From NCBI GenBank assembly GCA_964599915.1, contig CAZRHR010000075.1:1-12058 (forward strand): a stretch of 12,058 nucleotides of DNA, written 5' to 3'. Origin of the DNA: CAZRHR01 sp964599915. GTDB lineage: Bacteria > Bacteroidota > Bacteroidia > CAIKAF01. The first letter of the stretch is position 1, and each line of letters begins with the position of its first letter. Below are positions 1-6,954 of the stretch, piece by piece. A program made the translations under genes and the position numbers. Under the pieces are notes generated by a model. It saw only the letters and a list, made by a program, of their open reading frames with translations. It was not told the DNA's origin and ran no database searches.

Positions 1-1
1 C

Positions 2-67
2 CTATTGGAAGTGAACATAGGAGCTGAAACTCAAGTGATACGCTGGGTAAAAGCACCCGGACAATAA
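2..67 (+). CDS. C-terminal end of an unidentified protein (partial, cut by window edge)
   Basis: A reading frame enters from the left edge and stays open for 21 codons before a TAA at 65-67. The tail ends with the residues RWVKAPGQ. The other two forward frames and all three reverse frames are interrupted by stops over the same stretch. The stop lies 10 bases from the stop of the leftward phosphodiesterase gene at 78, so the two genes would converge tightly, a normal arrangement in this compact region. I do not recognise the protein, and 21 residues are too few to assign a family. A chance open frame of this length is possible. Confidence 0.4.
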   Translation, partial: LLEVNIGAETQVIRWVKAPGQ

Positions 68-77
68 GTCTTGTAGG

Positions 78-872
78 TTACGGATAGGCGGGCAAGTCAA
101 GGACAAGCCCGTCGTACGCCAATTGGATAGAAGCGGGTAGGGTTGGGTTTATATCGTCATGTAAACCCAACAAATGGCTCATATGGATAAAGTAGCCATG
201 CGCAGGTTGCAGATGCGCCATGAGCATAAGTGCTTCTTCTAAGTTGAAGTGAGAAAGGTGAGGTTTAATTCTGAGGGAGTTTAACACCAGATGTGTGCTC
301 CCTTTGATCTTTTCCAATTCGGATTCCTCGATGGTTTTTGCATCTGTGATGTAGGTAAATCCTCCGATGCGGAATCCCAGGACGGGCAGTTTATGATGCA
401 TCACCTCAATGGGTTCAATCCACAGATCTCCAATGGAAAATGGTTGTTGGGCGTGGATGTTTACCGGGGTGATTTCAGGAACTCCAGGGTATTTTTTATC
501 CGAAAAAGCGTAGTGAAATTCTCTACGAAGGGCTGTTTCCACGCCTGTGGTACAATACACGGGCATGTCGACCTGCTGTTTAAAGTTAAATGCTCGCACA
601 TCGTCCAGTCCTGCGATATGGTCTTTATGTTCGTGCGTCATTAGGACGGCATCCAGTTTTTGAACTCCCGCCCTCAGCATTTGTTGGCGGAAATCCGGGC
701 CGGCATCTATGACCAATGTGGTTTCGGGGGATTCAATCAAAATGGAAGACCGAAGTCGTTGGTCTTTAGGATTGGAAGAGAGACAAACCTCACAACCACA
801 AGCAATCACAGGTACACCTTGTGAGGTTCCTGTTCCCAAAAAAGTGATTTTTAGTGGCGGGCAAGGTCTCAT
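78..872 (-). CDS. PhnP-like metallo-beta-lactamase-fold phosphodiesterase
   Basis: A 264-residue cytoplasmic metallohydrolase with no signal peptide. The metal-binding signature THEHKDH is at residues 79-85, supported by DAGPD (56-60, D57), the HH pair at 159-160, YITDAK (174-179, D177) and late histidines in IHMSH (229-233). The N-terminus reads GTGTSQGVPV followed by CGCEVC (25-30). This C-x-C-x2-C spacing matches the structural-zinc cysteines of E. coli PhnP, the 5-phosphoribosyl 1,2-cyclic phosphate phosphodiesterase. That suggests a cyclic phosphodiester or similar substrate, but there is no C-P lyase operon here, so the true substrate is unknown. It is the last gene of the glmM operon: its ATG overlaps the TGA of the cysteine desulfurase (ATGA at 872-869), which fixes the start and suggests translational coupling. 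Family confidence is high; substrate confidence is low. Confidence 0.88.
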   Translation of the reverse strand: MRPCPPLKITFLGTGTSQGVPVIACGCEVCLSSNPKDQRLRSSILIESPETTLVIDAGPDFRQQMLRAGVQKLDAVLMTHEHKDHIAGLDDVRAFNFKQQVDMPVYCTTGVETALRREFHYAFSDKKYPGVPEITPVNIHAQQPFSIGDLWIEPIEVMHHKLPVLGFRIGGFTYITDAKTIEESELEKIKGSTHLVLNSLRIKPHLSHFNLEEALMLMAHLQPAHGYFIHMSHLLGLHDDINPTLPASIQLAYDGLVLDLPAYP

Positions 873-2011
873 GCCACCGTTTCTTTTCTTTTGGCAAGTA
901 CGCGAATGACTTCTTGCACTTCTTCCATGGTATTATATCGGCTGAAAGAAAAACGCACGCAAGGTCGGTTGGCTGGTGCATGGACCCCTTCTAGCACGTG
1001 AGACCCTTTTTGAGAACCAGAGGAACATGCACTACCACCTGACGCTGAAATGCCGTGAATGTCTAGTTTCATGAGAAACATTTCCCGATCGGGGGCGGGT
1101 GGGAAGCAAACATTTAAAATGGTGTACAAATAGGGTTCGGGGGCATCTGTCCCATTGATATGCAGGTCGGGATACAGGTTGAGAAGTCCCGTTTTTAAAG
1201 TATTTCTCAGGTTTTGAATATGGTTCATGTGTCCCTCTAAATCTTCATAGGCGAGGTCCATGGCTTTGGCCAATCCTGCAATTCCGTATACATTTTCTGT
1301 TCCTGCACGCATGTTCCTTTCTTGGGCACCGCCCGTAATGAACGGATGTAATTTGACCCTGTCTAGGTTCATGTATAGAAATCCCACTCCTTTGGGTCCA
1401 TGAAATTTATGGGCCGCGCAAGTGATTAAATCGACAGGTAATTCAGATAAGTTGAACCGGAAATGTCCCATGGTTTGTACCGTATCCGAATGAAACAAGG
1501 CGTCATATTTTCGGCATAGGTTGCCTACGGCAGTAAGGTCAATCATGCTTCCAATTTCATTGTTGGCATGCATTAAAGAAACCAAGGTGCGGGGTTGTCC
1601 TTTTAAAAGTTCCTCTAGGGTTTCTAGTGAATGTCGGCCTTTTTCATCGGGATGAAGCCATTCCAATGTGATTTCTCCACTTTGGGCCAATTCTTCTACT
1701 GTATGGGTAACCGCATGGTGTTCAATGGGTGAGGTGATCACCCGCCGAATACCCATGTCTTTGACGACTTGCCGAATGGCCATGTTGTCTGCCTCGGTTC
1801 CACCACTGGTGAAAAAAATATGGGCAGGAACAGTTCCAAGCCATTGGGCCACGGATCTTCTGGCTTTTTCAATACATGCTTTGGCTTCGCGGCCATGGGC
1901 ATGAATGGAAGAGGGATTTCCGTAACAATCACCTAAGACTTCCTGCATCACCTGCACCACTTCTGGAGCGATGGGTGTTGTGGCGGCATTGTCTAAATAA
2001 ATTCTGTTCAT
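869..2011 (-). CDS. iscS: Cysteine desulfurase, NifS/IscS class (PLP enzyme)
   Basis: A 380-residue PLP enzyme that moves sulfur from L-cysteine onto its own active-site cysteine as a persulfide, for Fe-S clusters or thiolated tRNA and cofactors. Seen in order: YLDNAATTP at 5-13, GTEADN at 71-76, EHHAV at 97-101 (H98 aligns with the PLP-stacking histidine), HANNEIG at 148-154, HSDTVQ at 174-179 (D176), the Schiff-base lysine K202 in HKFHGPKG, RAGTEN at 235-240, and the mobile-loop cysteine C329 in SGGSACSSGS. All catalytic residues are present and the length is close to normal (E. coli IscS has 404). The loop places it in the NifS/IscS group rather than SufS. No IscU, IscA or MnmA gene is adjacent, so the sulfur acceptor cannot be named and the symbol is by class only. 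The start lies 2 nt after the glmM stop. Confidence 0.93.
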   Translation of the reverse strand: MNRIYLDNAATTPIAPEVVQVMQEVLGDCYGNPSSIHAHGREAKACIEKARRSVAQWLGTVPAHIFFTSGGTEADNMAIRQVVKDMGIRRVITSPIEHHAVTHTVEELAQSGEITLEWLHPDEKGRHSLETLEELLKGQPRTLVSLMHANNEIGSMIDLTAVGNLCRKYDALFHSDTVQTMGHFRFNLSELPVDLITCAAHKFHGPKGVGFLYMNLDRVKLHPFITGGAQERNMRAGTENVYGIAGLAKAMDLAYEDLEGHMNHIQNLRNTLKTGLLNLYPDLHINGTDAPEPYLYTILNVCFPPAPDREMFLMKLDIHGISASGGSACSSGSQKGSHVLEGVHAPANRPCVRFSFSRYNTMEEVQEVIRVLAKRKETVA

Positions 2012-2013
2012 GG

Positions 2014-3399
2014 CTAGGATTGAAGGAGCTGTTGGCGCATGGATTCCCCCAATGCCTGGGCGGCCTCCATGGTTTTACTTTCAGTATAAATCCGGATGAT
2101 AGGTTCGGTATTACTTTTTCTGAGGTGCACCCAACCGGTACCATGGTCTATCCAAACCCCATCTTCACGGCTAATTTGGTCTTCTGCATATTGGGCCGCA
2201 ACACGGTTTAGCAGTCCATCTACATCCAATCCCGGGGCCAAATCTACCTTTAACTTGGCCATGTGGTAGGTAGGATATTGATTGCGAAGCTCAGAAACTT
2301 TACATTTTTTCTCCGCCAAATGGCTAAGAAACAGCGCAACACCCACCAAAGCATCCCGGCCATAATGAAGTTCCGGGAGGATAATACCCCCATTTCCTTC
2401 TCCACCTAATACGGCATTGACTTTTTTCATGGTGCGTACTACATGCACTTCACCCACCGCAGAGGTAAATCTTTTTTGTCCGTATTTTTCTGCAATATCT
2501 TGTAAGGCGCGAGAGGAGGAAAGGTTAGAAACTACCGCTCCTGGGGTTTTGGAGAGCACATAATCTGCTACGGCGACCAAAGTGTATTCTTCGCCGAAAA
2601 AACTACCATCTTCGGCAACAAAGGCCAGTCGGTCTACATCAGGGTCCACCACAATGCCTAAGTCCGCTTTTACCTCCTTTACACGTTGAAAAAATTCCTG
2701 CAAATGTTCAGGTAGTGGTTCAGGATTATGCGGAAATCTGCCATGCGGCTCTCCATATGGATTGTCAATGGTCTTTACGCCAAGTGCTTTTAAAAGTTTT
2801 GGAATAGCTACCCCACCGGAAGAATTTACGGCATCAATAGAAATGGAAAATCCAGCTTTTTCAATCAGGTCTTTACGAACCAGGGGTAAGGCTAAAATGG
2901 CTTCAATATGCTCATCAATAAAATCAGGTGCTTGGGTTACCTGTCCCATTTTCTCTACGGGTTGATATACATCACCTGGGTCAGAACTTAAGGCAAGAAG
3001 GGCTTCGCCATCTTCTGCGCTTAAAAATTCCCCTTTTTCATTTAACAATTTTAAAGCGTTCCAAGCCACAGGGTTATGCGAAGCGGTGAGAATAATTCCA
3101 CCTTGTGCTCCACAAGAAGGAACGGCCATTTCAACGGTAGGTGTGGTCGATAATCCGAGGTCTTTGACCTGAATTCCGCAGCCGGCAAGCGTATGAGCAA
3201 CCAATCCAGCTACCATAGGACCGGAAGGTCGTGCATCCCGACCAATGACCACCAGCCATTGATTTCTATCCGAAAAACGTGTTCTTAACCAAGCGGCGTA
3301 TCCCGTGGCAAAGGCCACAATATCTTTAGGGGTAAGGTTTTCGCCGGGTGTACCACCCAAAGTTCCGCGAATTCCTGATACTGATTTTATGAGTGACAT
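2014..3399 (-). CDS. glmM: Phosphoglucosamine mutase (alpha-D-phosphohexomutase family)
   Basis: A 461-residue enzyme that interconverts glucosamine-6-phosphate and glucosamine-1-phosphate on the way to UDP-GlcNAc for peptidoglycan and LPS. The four family loops are present: the phosphoserine loop TASHNP (105-110, S107), the Mg loop DPDVDR (252-257), the sugar loop GEGNGG (333-338) and the phosphate loop RKSNTEP (427-433). The sugar loop differs from the GEQSG form of E. coli GlmM and resembles the Bacteroidota/archaeal clade, so some phosphomannomutase or phosphoglucomutase activity cannot be excluded. The frame stays open upstream to an ATG at 3453, but I chose the ATG at 3399 because the family N-terminus (SLIKSVSGIRGT) begins there and the longer version would run through the promoter box at 3417-3424. 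It is the first gene of a leftward operon with the desulfurase and the PhnP-like gene. Confidence 0.9.
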   Translation of the reverse strand: MSLIKSVSGIRGTLGGTPGENLTPKDIVAFATGYAAWLRTRFSDRNQWLVVIGRDARPSGPMVAGLVAHTLAGCGIQVKDLGLSTTPTVEMAVPSCGAQGGIILTASHNPVAWNALKLLNEKGEFLSAEDGEALLALSSDPGDVYQPVEKMGQVTQAPDFIDEHIEAILALPLVRKDLIEKAGFSISIDAVNSSGGVAIPKLLKALGVKTIDNPYGEPHGRFPHNPEPLPEHLQEFFQRVKEVKADLGIVVDPDVDRLAFVAEDGSFFGEEYTLVAVADYVLSKTPGAVVSNLSSSRALQDIAEKYGQKRFTSAVGEVHVVRTMKKVNAVLGGEGNGGIILPELHYGRDALVGVALFLSHLAEKKCKVSELRNQYPTYHMAKLKVDLAPGLDVDGLLNRVAAQYAEDQISREDGVWIDHGTGWVHLRKSNTEPIIRIYTESKTMEAAQALGESMRQQLLQS

Positions 3400-3416
3400 G
3401 TGTTCTTTTAGCTGGA

Positions 3417-3424
3417 CAAATATA
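3417..3424 (-). promoter_or_regulatory. Putative glmM-operon promoter, Bacteroidota -7 box
   Basis: Read on the minus strand the sequence is TATATTTG, an exact match to the Bacteroidota -7 consensus TAnnTTTG. It lies 17 nt before the chosen glmM ATG, giving an expected start of transcription near 3411 and a very short leader. I see no clear TTG-type -33 box at the usual distance. The call is by consensus and position only. Confidence 0.55.
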
Positions 3425-3425
3425 A

Positions 3426-3433
3426 CCAATTGG
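3426..3433. repeat. CCAATTGG palindrome between the divergent promoters
   Basis: A perfect 8-bp palindrome, CCAATTGG, lies between the two opposed -7 boxes. Its TTG (3430-3432) doubles as the possible -33 element of the rightward promoter. It could be a half-operator or simply promoter sequence; eight bases alone are weak evidence of a binding site. Confidence 0.3.
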
Positions 3434-3461
3434 AAAGAGTAGGAGGGAATCACTACCTTTG
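3430..3461 (+). promoter_or_regulatory. Putative promoter of the TPR-comA-aroE operon
   Basis: TACCTTTG at 3454-3461 matches the Bacteroidota -7 consensus TAnnTTTG exactly. A TTG at 3430-3432 sits 21 nt upstream, within the spacing usual for the -33 element. Transcription would start near 3466, about 12 nt before the ATG at 3479. No Shine-Dalgarno sequence lies in that leader, as is common in this phylum. Confidence 0.6.
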
Positions 3462-3478
3462 TCTTTTGAAACTATTTC

Positions 3479-4912
3479 ATGGAAGAGGAATTCGATTTTG
3501 AGGAAGGAAACATCGAAGGCTTGGTACAGCAATTCGAACGAACCATTCAACAGGGCGAAACCAAGTTTTTCGATGTAGAAGAATTTCTCTCCCTGGCAGA
3601 TCATTATATGATGCAATTGTCCTTGGAGAGGGCAGGCGAGGTGCTGGAAATGGCACTTACTCAGCATCCAGGCTCCACAGAATTGCAACTGCGGAAAGCT
3701 CGCCTTTGGGTGCGCAAAGGGCTCTTGGCCCAATCCCTAGGATGGCTACAGGCTTTGCAAGCAACAGAGTCTCGCAATCCTGAAATTCAGGTGTTGATGG
3801 CCGAAATTTATTCTGAACTACAAGAACATGACCGCGCCATCCAGTGCTATCACCGTGCCATAGAACTTGCAGATGCACAAGACAAAGAGTACTTGTACAT
3901 CGATTTATCCGGCGAATACCAAAATAAAGGCGACTTAGACCGCGCCAGGTTTTATCTGCGCAAAGCCATTACCCTGAATCCCCGAAACGATTTTGGGTAC
4001 CTTGAATATTATTTTCTCCTACAAATGGAGAATAAAGTTCAGGAAGGCCTAGATTTTTTCAAAGGCTTAACCGATGCAGACCCCTACAATCCGGTAGCTT
4101 GGCATTATTTAGGTCTTTGTTACCAAGACCAAGAGTTGTTGGAGGAAGCGATTCGGGCCTTTGACTTCGTGGTGGTAATCGATGACCAATATGCGGATGC
4201 CTATTTCCAAAAGGCGGAATGCTATATGGATTTAGGTTTTTTCTCGCAGGCTTTAGCTTCCTTGGAAGAGGCAGAGTCTTTTTATGAGTACAAGCCCCGC
4301 CTTCTTTACATGAAGGGAGAGTGTTTAGAGCAACTGCATCAATGGGAAGCTGGTTTACAAGTGTATCAACAGGCTACCCGACTTGCGCCCGACATGACTG
4401 AGTCTTGGATTGGAATGTCCATTTGTTTACAAGAATTAGGACGCATTAAGGAAGCCCTTGCTTATGCGGAACACGCCTTGGCCCTTGAGCCGGACAACCA
4501 TCATTATCAACTGGTTCGGGCTGCCATGTTGCGTGATTTAGGACGGTTGGGCGACGCAGAAACGGTGTATCAAAGACTTTTGGAGGCCGAACCAGAGCTC
4601 ATTGAAATCTATTTGGAAATGTCCACTTTATACTTAAAATTGGACGATGTGGCTCAAATGGAAGCCTCTCTGGTCAAAGGCCTAACTATAGATGAGCAAT
4701 CTCCTGAGTTATTGTACAGACTTGCCGCTACCTATTTTTATGCAGGAAAAGTGGCCCAAGGCACCCAATGGCTCCACTTAGCGTTGGACCGACAATTCAG
4801 TGGGTATATAGAGTTGTTCAATTTTATACCTGAACTTTCAGAAAATACTTACATTACCGACATCATTCAAAATCATCCCGCATATGGACAAGATTCTCCC
4901 TTTTATTCCTGA
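3479..4912 (+). CDS. Large cytoplasmic tetratricopeptide-repeat protein
   Basis: A 477-residue protein built almost entirely of TPR units. About eleven to twelve 34-residue repeats run from about residue 34 to 443, with the usual W/L-G-Y-A-P pattern in many (for example AEIYSELQEHDRAIQCYHRA near 108-127 and SICLQELGRIKEALAYAEHA near 314-333). It starts with a very acidic stretch (MEEEFDFEEG) and has no signal peptide or membrane segment, so it should be a cytoplasmic scaffold for protein-protein contact. A non-repeat tail (about 440-477) ends the protein. It is the first gene of the rightward operon, about 12 nt after the expected transcription start, and its end overlaps comA by 29 nt in another frame. 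TPR proteins are common in Bacteroidota. No partner or function can be named from sequence. Confidence 0.88.
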   Translation: MEEEFDFEEGNIEGLVQQFERTIQQGETKFFDVEEFLSLADHYMMQLSLERAGEVLEMALTQHPGSTELQLRKARLWVRKGLLAQSLGWLQALQATESRNPEIQVLMAEIYSELQEHDRAIQCYHRAIELADAQDKEYLYIDLSGEYQNKGDLDRARFYLRKAITLNPRNDFGYLEYYFLLQMENKVQEGLDFFKGLTDADPYNPVAWHYLGLCYQDQELLEEAIRAFDFVVVIDDQYADAYFQKAECYMDLGFFSQALASLEEAESFYEYKPRLLYMKGECLEQLHQWEAGLQVYQQATRLAPDMTESWIGMSICLQELGRIKEALAYAEHALALEPDNHHYQLVRAAMLRDLGRLGDAETVYQRLLEAEPELIEIYLEMSTLYLKLDDVAQMEASLVKGLTIDEQSPELLYRLAATYFYAGKVAQGTQWLHLALDRQFSGYIELFNFIPELSENTYITDIIQNHPAYGQDSPFYS

Positions 4913-5756
4913 ACGGCCTGAAAAGCCAAGGAATGCCGGCCTTACTATGGTCATGGACAAAGGTTTAAGCCTCCACCAAGCGGAGCAATTCATGTCGACC
5001 TCCGGAAATTTGGTGGATTTGGTTAAATTGGGTTTTGGCACTTCCTATGTGACACCCAAGGTTGAAGATAAAATTTCGTTTTATAAATCATCCGGAGCGC
5101 AATGTTATTTGGGAGGCACCTTTTTTGAGGCTTTTCTCCGCAGAGACATGCTAGAGGATTATTTAAGGTTGCTCGACCAACTTGGATTGGACACCGTAGA
5201 AATTTCAGATGGCTCGATCCAGCTTCACCCCGATTTAAAATGTGAAATCATTCGCAGATTTTCTAGTTATAAAAGGGTGTTATCTGAAGTAGGTAGCAAA
5301 GAGGAAGGTATTCTTATTGCACCAGGTAAATGGAAACAGATGATGCAAGATGAGCTGAGCGCAGGTGCTTGGAAAGTCATTGCAGAAGCGCGTGAAAGTG
5401 GTACCGTAGGAATTTACCGACCCAATGGAAAAGCGCATACAGCTTTGATTAATAAAATCATGAATGTGATAAATCCAGAGGCTGTTATTTGGGAGGCACC
5501 ACAAAAAAGCCAACAAGTATTCTGGATTAAATTGCTTGGCGCCAATGTTAACTTAGGCAACATAGCCCCTGAGGAAGTTATTCCTTTGGAAACCCTTCGT
5601 TTGGGGTTGCGAGGAGATACTTTTTTCTCTTTTTTACCGAAACATTTGGGCACAAAAGAAATTACCCAAGTGACCCTTCCATCTTTTGCCAACGATAAGT
5701 CTATCAATGAACATGCAGGAAATAAGCGTTCAACAGCTAAAGCAAATGCAAGATGA
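4884..5756 (+). CDS. comA: Phosphosulfolactate synthase
   Basis: A TIM-barrel enzyme that joins sulfite to phosphoenolpyruvate, giving (2R)-phospho-3-sulfolactate. This is the first step of coenzyme M synthesis in methanogens and of sulfolactate formation in Bacillus (YitD). Family blocks seen: RPEKPRNAGLTMVMDKG (11-27), DLVKLGFGTS (45-54), YLGGTFFE (75-82), VEISDGS (105-111), SEVGSKEEG (134-142), AGAWKVIAEARESGT (160-174), WEAPQKSQQ (203-211), NVNLGNI (221-227) and ETLRLGLRGDTFF (236-248). The conserved N-terminal block supports the ATG at 4884, although this overlaps the TPR gene by 29 nt. The family core ends near residue 251, as in YitD. Here a further 39 or so residues follow, and their end overlaps the rhodanese gene. 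The product would be a sulfonate, perhaps sulfolactate or a precursor of sulfonolipids; no later pathway genes are in this window. Confidence 0.9.
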   Translation: MDKILPFIPERPEKPRNAGLTMVMDKGLSLHQAEQFMSTSGNLVDLVKLGFGTSYVTPKVEDKISFYKSSGAQCYLGGTFFEAFLRRDMLEDYLRLLDQLGLDTVEISDGSIQLHPDLKCEIIRRFSSYKRVLSEVGSKEEGILIAPGKWKQMMQDELSAGAWKVIAEARESGTVGIYRPNGKAHTALINKIMNVINPEAVIWEAPQKSQQVFWIKLLGANVNLGNIAPEEVIPLETLRLGLRGDTFFSFLPKHLGTKEITQVTLPSFANDKSINEHAGNKRSTAKANAR

Positions 5757-6030
5757 AGGGACTCCCTTCGTGCTAATTGATGTAAGAGAACCCTACGAAG
5801 CCGAAATTTGTACGCTTCATGGAAAATTAATTCCAATGGGTGCTGTGCTGAATCATTTGGATGACATTCCCAAATCCGGTACGGTGATCATGCATTGCCG
5901 GTCCGGAGGTCGCTCGGGCACCGTTATTCATGTCCTTTCTTCTGAGTATGGGTACACCAATCTCATTAACCTTACGGGTGGAATTTTAGCTTGGGCCAGA
6001 GATATTGACCCCAGCATGCCAACCTATTAA
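5713..6030 (+). CDS. Single-domain rhodanese (sulfurtransferase)
   Basis: A 105-residue single rhodanese domain that moves sulfane sulfur via a cysteine persulfide, for example from thiosulfate with release of sulfite. Seen: the LIDVREPYEAEI block (21-32), the active-site loop CRSGGRS with C62, and the C-terminal LTGGILAWARDID block. The catalytic cysteine is intact and there is no signal peptide, so it is probably cytoplasmic. The start is uncertain. ATG 5713 (MQEISV) fits the usual short N-terminus, ATG 5707 adds two residues, and the frame is open back to an ATG at 5686. Every choice overlaps the comA end, by 44 nt for 5713. The tight overlap with comA suggests co-expression and possibly sulfite supply to ComA, which is inference. 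The sulfur donor and acceptor are unknown. Confidence 0.85.
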   Translation: MQEISVQQLKQMQDEGTPFVLIDVREPYEAEICTLHGKLIPMGAVLNHLDDIPKSGTVIMHCRSGGRSGTVIHVLSSEYGYTNLINLTGGILAWARDIDPSMPTY

Positions 6031-6039
6031 ATAGTTTAC

Positions 6040-6954
6040 ATGGCTTCGTTTTCTCCATTAGGTCTTTTTTTCCGTGGCCTGGCTATGGGTATTGCTGACC
6101 TGGTTCCCGGAGTTTCCGGTGGAACCATCGCATTCATATCCGGTATTTATGAAACCTTACTTAACACCATAAAAGGATTACCTAGGTGTTTGCCGCTTAT
6201 TTGGCAAAAAGGACTGAAATCATTTTGGAAAGAAGCAAATGGTTCTTTTCTTATTTTTCTAGTTTCTGGGGTTTTTACGGCTCTTCTTCTTTTTACACGT
6301 TTACTTAGCTACCTACTCGAACATCACGCCGTTTGGGTTTGGTCGTTTTTTTTCGGACTCATCCTCGCTTCCATTTGGATGGTGGTAAAAACCATTGCTC
6401 GATGGGATTTTGCAACCGTTGTTAGTGCTATGCTGGGTACAGGTATTGGATACGTTATTACGGTTTTACATCCTATTCAATTTCCTCAAAACTACCTTTT
6501 TGTTTTTCTTAGCGGAGCCATTGCCATTTGCGCCATGATTTTACCCGGTATCTCTGGCAGCTTTATCCTACTTCTTCTTGGCATGTATCATTTTATCATT
6601 CATGCGATTAAAGATTTAAAGGTAACCATCATCGCCATTTTTGCTTCAGGTTGTCTAGTGGGTTTGTTGAGTTTTTCCCATGTGGTTTCCTGGTGTTTTA
6701 AAAAAGCGCCTGGGATAGCTACCGCCTTACTGGCAGGATTTATGCTCGGTTCCATCAACAAGGTTTGGCCTTGGAAGGAAACCTTGACCCGTGTGGAAGT
6801 GAAGCCCGGAAAGTGGGTGCCTTTAGAGGAAGCCAACATTTTACCTCTCCATTTTTCTTATGAGGAAGGTTTTGCCATCGCCTACGCTTTACTTGGTATG
6901 GGACTCATGATCTTGCTGGACAGATATGTCCTGAAAGCCAATAAAAAGTCATGA
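6040..6954 (+). CDS. popT: DUF368/PopT-family polyprenyl-phosphate transporter
   Basis: A 304-residue inner-membrane protein with many hydrophobic segments. DUF368 proteins (PopT) have been shown in other bacteria to return undecaprenyl phosphate across the cytoplasmic membrane, recycling the lipid carrier for peptidoglycan and surface polymers. The family signature MGIADLVPGVSGGTIAF is at residues 16-32. A second, related block MILPGISGSFILLLLGMY lies at 166-183. Both carry PG-[VI]-SG followed by G-[IM]-Y with the same 14-residue P-to-Y distance (P23/Y37 and P169/Y183), which shows an internal duplication. A polar stretch (about 231-254) breaks the hydrophobic pattern before the last membrane segment. 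The start is 9 nt after the rhodanese stop, and the TGA overlaps the aroE ATG (ATGA). Function is by family; activity on a particular polyprenyl phosphate in this organism is inferred. Confidence 0.87.
   Translation: MASFSPLGLFFRGLAMGIADLVPGVSGGTIAFISGIYETLLNTIKGLPRCLPLIWQKGLKSFWKEANGSFLIFLVSGVFTALLLFTRLLSYLLEHHAVWVWSFFFGLILASIWMVVKTIARWDFATVVSAMLGTGIGYVITVLHPIQFPQNYLFVFLSGAIAICAMILPGISGSFILLLLGMYHFIIHAIKDLKVTIIAIFASGCLVGLLSFSHVVSWCFKKAPGIATALLAGFMLGSINKVWPWKETLTRVEVKPGKWVPLEEANILPLHFSYEEGFAIAYALLGMGLMILLDRYVLKANKKS

Noticed and set aside
291..644. Rightward 117-codon open frame opposite the PhnP-like gene
   Set aside because: It is antisense to a gene with clear catalytic motifs and has no family features.
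3400..3453. An 18-residue longer N-terminus for GlmM
   Set aside because: The family N-terminus starts at the ATG at 3399, and the extension would be encoded by the promoter region.
3326..3733. Leftward 135-codon open frame across the promoter region and TPR start
   Set aside because: It overlaps the well-supported glmM and TPR genes and both promoter boxes, and shows no protein-like motif.
5414..5836. Leftward 140-codon open frame opposite comA and the rhodanese gene
   Set aside because: It lies antisense to two strongly supported genes and has a low-complexity, motif-free translation.
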